This document shows positions 58,906-64,000 of a stretch of DNA of 64,000 nt, in pieces (the stretch's first letter is position 1; each line of letters starts with the position of its first letter). The stretch covers positions 434,001 through 498,000 of the forward strand of contig WHUZ01000007.1 of assembly GCA_015179045.1 (NCBI GenBank), read 5' to 3'. Origin of the DNA: Kalaharituber pfeilii (taxonomy: Eukaryota; Ascomycota; Pezizomycetes; Pezizales; Pezizaceae). The notes beneath the pieces were generated by a model that had not been told where the DNA came from, did not search any database, and worked only from the letters and a program-made list of their open reading frames with translations. The position numbers and the translations under genes are program-made.

Positions 58906-60684
58906 ATGTCCTCCTCAGGATTCAAAAACCTTCGTGCAATGTTCGAACAGAACAAAGCAAACCAACCTCCATCCGGATCGACGACCCCCAACAGAGAATT
59001 GAGCCCCAAACCCCTCAACCGTGTGAGGACTTCGTTCGTAGCCGTAGCGAACGGCGGGGTACTGGGTCTTCAGAAAGTTGGCTCACCTGGCGGGGCTAAT
59101 ACGACTGTTAGCATCGCAGAAGGAGCAAAGCTTGCAGGTGAATCTGTGGATAAAGATAGAATTGTTCCCCCGGAGGAGACGGTCAAAGCTAATGAAGGAC
59201 AGCCTTCTAAAGCTGAAAAATCTGTTGAAACGATGGTTCCACATGTGGAGGATAAAGGAGAGCCTGTTGTGAAGACTGACGAGGAAAAGAAATCCGACAC
59301 TACTAATGACGCATCTGTCACCAAGAATGAAGCAAATCCTGCAGAGAAACTCGTGTCGAAGGCTGTAAAAGCGTCTACAGAATCAAAGGCTGCTCCACCA
59401 AAAGAGAAAGTGAAGGCAGCCCCATCAGTAAAGCCCTCTACAGACAAAAAAGCAGACAAACCGACTATAGATAAGAAGATTGCAGAGAAGCCATCAGCTA
59501 CTGAAAAGAAAACAGCAGAGAAAACAGCAGAGAAAGCAGCGGAGAAAAAGCCTACAGATTCAAAGCCATCTGCCAGTCAATCAAAACAGGCCACTAGCAA
59601 GCCAGCAACCGTGAAGCCCACCGCTTCAAGGCCTGCCTCAGCAGCGACTTCGAAGCCAGCAAGCAATTCAATGCCTCCACCATCGACTAGGCCCGCCCCC
59701 AGGCCCCTTGCATCTACTAGAAAAACGCCTGTTGGCACTCCTCTCCAGTCCCCCAGGGTGCCTGCCACAAGCAGACCCTCTACCGCAAAGGCATCTACCT
59801 CTGCCGCAGCAAAACCCAAAGCGACTGAGAGATCGTCAGCAGCCCCCAAAGCACGGGCAGCCACAGCTACTGGATCACGGGCAAAAACCCCAACCGCCTC
59901 TGAGGCTCCCCGCAGGCCAACTACTGCGGCTATATCTGCCACATCTCGTTTATTCGCTCCAACGGCTGCCTCAGCTGCTAGGCTGGCGGATGACAAGGAC
60001 AAAGCAAAGACAATTGCTACAAGCACTGCTTCAAGGCGACCCGCTTCTGTGGCGACCCATAGGCCGAAGTCTTCCCTGGCCACTTCCCGAGCTGGAGACG
60101 CAAGACCTACCGCAAATCGGACTGCTACTAATGCGAAGACTGCACCTGCAAAGAAGGCTCCAGCAAAGCCAGCCACTACACAAACCACCGCCATTCCGCC
60201 TCCTCCTCCTGAAGAGGTCATCGAAAGGTTGTCACGGCCAACTGCCAGCTCCGCAAGCAAGGCCATTAGCAAGGAAGAATTGGCGGAGATCAGCTCAAGG
60301 TCACAGAGTAGGGTGAGTCAGCATACCCACAGCAGAAGGGTTAGTGTTGGCAGTAGCAATACCAGCGGTAGCTCCCCTGGCAAGCGTAGAATGTCTTCCC
60401 AGTCACCTCCTAGGGTTATCGTGTCTCCTGGGGCGGAGGGAGAAGAAGCGCCAATAATTGAGGAGAAAGACGAGGAGCAGGAAGAGACAATTACTGCCAC
60501 CGCGGAAGGGGATAAGACTCCCAGGCCAACTGCTTTGGAACTAAACGTAGGTGAAAAGGTGGAAAATCTTGATGTCAATACTCCAAGCAGTGATACAACC
60601 CTTGTCCATGATGAGTTGGAGGCCCAGGCTGCTGCAAAGGGTGAGGATGTCCCCGAGGCCATGGAACGCGAAGTTGCAGCTTGA
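58906..60684 (+). CDS. Lys/Ala/Ser-rich disordered protein with conserved FKNLRAMFEQ N-terminus
   Basis: A single exon of 592 residues starts at ATG 58906; the frame is open back to 58747, but no ATG lies upstream in it. The start reads MSSSGFKNLRAMFEQNKANQPPSG.. PKPLNRVRTSFVAVANGG, a short conserved-looking module. From about residue 80 to 300 it is Lys/Glu/Ala-rich (AEKPSATEKKTAEKTAEKAAEKKPTDSK), then Ala/Thr/Pro/Arg-rich (ASRPASAATSKPAS, TASRRPASVATHRPKS), then Ser-rich (SSRSQSRVSQHTHSRRVSVGSSNTSGSSPGKRRMSS, with likely phosphorylation sites), and an acidic C-terminus (APIIEEKDEEQEE). No folded domain is visible. Composition resembles microtubule- or actin-associated linker proteins, but I do not assign a function. 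Confidence 0.8.
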   Translation: MSSSGFKNLRAMFEQNKANQPPSGSTTPNRELSPKPLNRVRTSFVAVANGGVLGLQKVGSPGGANTTVSIAEGAKLAGESVDKDRIVPPEETVKANEGQPSKAEKSVETMVPHVEDKGEPVVKTDEEKKSDTTNDASVTKNEANPAEKLVSKAVKASTESKAAPPKEKVKAAPSVKPSTDKKADKPTIDKKIAEKPSATEKKTAEKTAEKAAEKKPTDSKPSASQSKQATSKPATVKPTASRPASAATSKPASNSMPPPSTRPAPRPLASTRKTPVGTPLQSPRVPATSRPSTAKASTSAAAKPKATERSSAAPKARAATATGSRAKTPTASEAPRRPTTAAISATSRLFAPTAASAARLADDKDKAKTIATSTASRRPASVATHRPKSSLATSRAGDARPTANRTATNAKTAPAKKAPAKPATTQTTAIPPPPPEEVIERLSRPTASSASKAISKEELAEISSRSQSRVSQHTHSRRVSVGSSNTSGSSPGKRRMSSQSPPRVIVSPGAEGEEAPIIEEKDEEQEETITATAEGDKTPRPTALELNVGEKVENLDVNTPSSDTTLVHDELEAQAAAKGEDVPEAMEREVAA

Positions 60685-62429
60685 AGCCATGAGCAGTGCG
60701 AGTTGAAGGTGGTTGATTAGCATTTTCTGTTACTTTTATTTTAGCTTTCATCTGATTTCATGTCAATTTTATCATTGCATATATGCTCCATTTTTTCTGT
60801 CATATCCCAATTCTGAAAGCCTGCACTTCAACGCTCTGTCCCATTCTATTACAAATACATCACATTAAATTCACCGTCATCTATCTCAGGGAAAGATTGG
60901 TTGAAAATCTGGTTGGTTGGTCGGTCGGTTGGTTTTTGCTACTTGGAATTCGAAATTTGGAGCTAGGGAAGGTAGTTCTACTTGCTGGCGATTGGGTTTG
61001 TCTTTGTTCCTCATGATTTGCGCACTTATTTTTCGCTACAGACATTCGGGCGGCCCCGGGTGCATTTTTCATGGATTTTGCTCACGAGGTATTTGATTGT
61101 TTTACGAAAAAGAACTTTATCTCATTTGTTGGTTTTCTCAAATCATGTACTAACCCCATCTGTGACGTCTGTTATTTTGCTTTGCTAGCGTTGAATTCTT
61201 TTTTTTTTTTTTTGCTGGTTTTTTCCTCATTTTCCGCGATAAGAGATTTAACTTGATGCCCCTTTGCTTCTTTTGGCCCTTATTCGCTTATGTGGTTTTG
61301 TAATACATTCTTCTTTTTCTCTTCTTTTTCTTCTGTTTTCTTTTTTTTTTGCTTCTTTTTTCCCCTTTTTGTCTTTGCTTTTCTTTACATAAAAGATACT
61401 TTCCTGGTGTGTTGGTGTTTGGGCAGATGGGGGGAAGCTGGAGCAGAGGCTGGAATTGCAATTGGTGTTTGAGTTACCCTAATTAGCATCGAGAGGCATA
61501 AATAAATGTTAAAATCGCCTGAAAGTGATGTTGGTTGATTGGAGGTTGAGCGGCAGTACGGTCAAGGGGGCTGCATAGCTGAAGTCGACCCTTCAGGTAT
61601 AATTTGGTGATTATCCGTATTAGATGGACTGTTCTATTTGACAGCGTCCCCCCACTTGACGTATTATATTGTTCACAGTGCTTGCTTGCCGGTGCCCATT
61701 CTATGGTAGGTGACATGTCTACATATATAAACCAGATCGACGGAGTGTTATCAGGCTTCTCCAGCTTATAGTGTAAACGCCATCTTATAGAATACCCCAG
61801 GCTTTTGAGTTCTCGTACCCAGGGAAAAAAGGGCTCATGGAGGGGGAGATGGCCCTGATATATTCATTTATTATTATTTATATATTATTCTTTCGGTGCA
61901 TGTAGCGTCGATTCTTTACCTAAAAAATATATATATATATGAGGGCCCACATCGCTAGGAAAGGAACTTACTGGTGTTATATGAGAGTCATTATTTCCTT
62001 CCTTCGCTATATTTCCTAAAGATGTATTTACAAGCAAAATTGAAATTTTAAGGAAAACCACAGTAGTTCCCACAAATGAGTGTTTGCCTGCATTCAGTGA
62101 GATCATCAGATACTGGCGCGAGAGAAAAAAATTTTCATGTGCACAACTCGATTTCTAGTACTGCGGCCATCATCTCATTGTCTTCTTTGAGACTTCGCGA
62201 AGTTGAAGCCCACAAACAATTCGGAAAGGGTAAAGCCATGAGTTCTCACAATCCTGGCGTTTACAGTCACTGTAGGTAGGTGGTTCCAGTTTTCAAAGCT
62301 AGCTTCTGACTGCAACATAGTTCTCAGTCCAGTCAACACCATCTAGAAGTAACGCTCTGCAAGTCCCACACTTACAGGATGGATATAGCTGCAACAAAAG
62401 TGCTTCATTCCATACCGCTGGAAAGTCTT
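60685..62429. other. T-rich downstream region
   Basis: Strongly T-rich from 61190 to 61400 (several T runs of 9-15), then AT-rich with an ATATAT run near 61927-61940. Probably 3' UTR of the preceding gene followed by spacer. No gene supported. Confidence 0.5.
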
Positions 62430-63480
62430 TGGAACTTTACCGCCTGAGAAAGTGTCTTCCATTGTCCCTATAGACCGAATTTGGCCATCTGAAAGTTGGT
62501 GCGATATATTCCCGGAAGAAATTTGTCAAATAATGTCCTGTGGCTTCCGGTACCGCTTTGATGAATAGGAATCTTGAGAAGTAATCCACCACCAGCAGAA
62601 TATACCTGCTACCCTGTGTTGACGCTGGGCTGATAGGTCCCATGAAATCCATTCCCATCGTATCCATTGGTTGCAGACTCAGAATAGGCTTCGGTCCCCT
62701 TTGATGGGCTCAATGATCCAAATCTTCAGCGGGCATCACCACTTCGGCAATATTTTGCAACATCCTGCTCCGGGTCAGCCGCACCCTTTCCCTTCAAGTG
62801 CTTTCATCATGATGTTGGCAGCAAAGTGTCCTATAATATTCTGCTTCTTAAAAAGTCCCCCTACAGCCATGATATCGTGCCAGTACCCTCGGTACCTCTG
62901 TTTCCTTTGCACTTTTGACCAAGTTCCTGACTTTTCCCAACAGATCTGTCGTGAAGCTTCCCCCTCATTCTCTAACAATGAGTAATTGACAGCCATCCTC
63001 TTTATCATTCTCTCTCCTCTTCCACTTCATTGCTGCCCCTTTTATCATTCCTGTGTTTTTATATTCCATAATCTCTCTATACCACTCTTCATCCATCCAC
63101 TCTTTCCACCCTGCGTTCGCCTACTCCTCTATCATCATCACATCCTCCCATTCACCTCGACATCTCGGTTCCTCCATTCCTTCTTCTGGCATTCTTGATA
63201 GCCCATCTGCTAACCCATTTTCTTTCCCTTTTACATGATGATATTCCACATCATACTCCGACATTCTCATTTGCCAACTAGCTATCTGACTGCTGTGTCC
63301 TCCTTATCCCGTCAATGATGTCAACAGTGATGAATGATCGATATAAACTTTACTGGATATGGTGATCCTACCACCTACCATCGCACCTCTTCTAAACTCC
63401 TTAACACAGCTAACTTCTCTCTTCCTGTATTTAGGAGTTTATTTTCAGCTTCTGTCAACAGTTGCGAGCAAACCTCTGCG
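62430..63480 (-). mobile_element. Decayed Ty3/gypsy retrotransposon pol fragment
   Basis: Read on minus from right to left: an RT/RNase H stretch (QQLLTEAENKLLNTGREVSC.., SSKVYIDHSSLLTSLTG, then after a stop WQMRMSEYDVEYHHVKGKENGLADGLSRMPEE), a connecting region, an integrase zinc-finger-like part (VNYSLLENEGEASRQICWEKSG.., NIIGHFAANIMMKALEG) and the integrase core MDTMGMDFMGPISPASTQGSRYILLVVDYFSRFLFIKAVPEATGHYLTNFFREYIAPTFRWPNSVYRDNG (62667 down). Order RNase H then integrase is that of Ty3/gypsy elements. Stops and frameshifts interrupt every domain, most of RT is missing and no LTRs were found, so it is a dead fragment. Confidence 0.85.
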
Positions 63481-64000
63481 TCACCTGCTGCCTGCTAGGT
63501 TTGGCAACTACCAATGCCCCAAGCTCTGCTGACTCGCTCTTGCGTCGGTTATGGACAGGTGAAGTATTGAGGCATTCTTGAATACCATCTCAACGCGAGG
63601 GCGGCACTCTGGGGCAGCACCGTCGGGGGAGCGCCATGTGGCAGGTACCTATCTATGAACTACCCGAAACAACGCAACACGGTAGAGCCACTGAAAGCTT
63701 AACGGAGGTTAAAGCATAGCGGACATGAACTTTTTAGAGATATCATTCATGTAGGTTTTGGGAAGCCTGTTGGGCCTTTTGGGATGTAGCCCTTGCAGTT
63801 TGAGACCTTGAGAGGATAGACCGCAGACGTAGCGCAGCGCTTGGAAATATATATAAGTTGGCAGGCTAGAATAAACATATGCCAACCTTCCATATGTCAT
63901 GTTTCCGTCGTACGGAATGGTTTTCCTATGAAAGAGGTGAATTGCCTGAATATATGGCGTGGTGCATGAAGGACTAGGAATCCCGAATGATGGATATAAC
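63481..64000. other. Right edge, no gene recognised
   Basis: It may include further upstream remains of the retrotransposon, but I see no recognisable domain, and no open frame above about 65 codons. Confidence 0.45.

Overview
The window reads as nuclear DNA of a filamentous ascomycete (Pezizomycotina). Genes are broken by short introns, mostly 45-135 nt, with GT..AG ends and CTAAC/CTGAC-like branch sites. The families are typical fungal ones: a LaeA-like methyltransferase, a sugar porter, a Cet1-type RNA triphosphatase and the proteasome subunit Rpn2. Gene-poor stretches with decayed transposon copies and C-to-T/G-to-A differences between copies suggest repeat-induced point mutation (RIP). 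The sequence does not fix the species.

Layout. 1-3.2 kb is a repeat cluster: a 284-bp MITE, a related 1.6-kb element and a third element nested inside it, plus an inverted pair of 12-bp minisatellites. Then, all on the minus strand: an FtsJ-like methyltransferase (4.1-5.4 kb), a LaeA/UMTA-like methyltransferase (9.1-10.6 kb), a membrane-anchored cupredoxin-like gene that looks broken (12.2-13.3 kb), an MFS sugar transporter (16.2-17.9 kb), a PIF/Harbinger transposase with an intact reading frame (24.6-25.9 kb), a very-long-chain acyl-CoA synthetase/fatty acid transporter (27.2-29.5 kb), a PAP2 lipid phosphatase (30.5-32.3 kb), an F-box/Cys-rich protein with an acidic tail (35.6-37.9 kb) and Rpn2 (43.8-47.4 kb). 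The mRNA 5'-triphosphatase (50.5-53.6 kb) lies on the plus strand, followed by a small single-pass membrane protein on minus (54.5-55.1 kb) and a large disordered protein on plus (58.9-60.7 kb). A decayed P-loop NTPase lies near 40-41 kb and a decayed Ty3/gypsy pol fragment at 62.4-63.5 kb. Long spacers between genes hold no gene I can support.

How the genes fit together. There is no sign of one pathway or a biosynthetic cluster. Housekeeping genes (Rpn2, Cet1, the acyl-CoA synthetase and PAP2 phosphatase, the last two being lipid-metabolism neighbours) are interspersed with accessory genes and transposon islands. The exon coordinates below were worked out by hand from splice signals and reading-frame continuity.

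The most unusual signal is a set of three loci sharing the 15-mer CYGGTTACGAGACTA, each bounded by a perfect 9-bp direct repeat. Two contain only the 15-mer; the third holds a 79-bp insert with TAGTCTC/GAGACTA ends. They look like footprints, or extreme miniature copies, of an unnamed 9-bp-duplicating (Mutator-like) DNA transposon.
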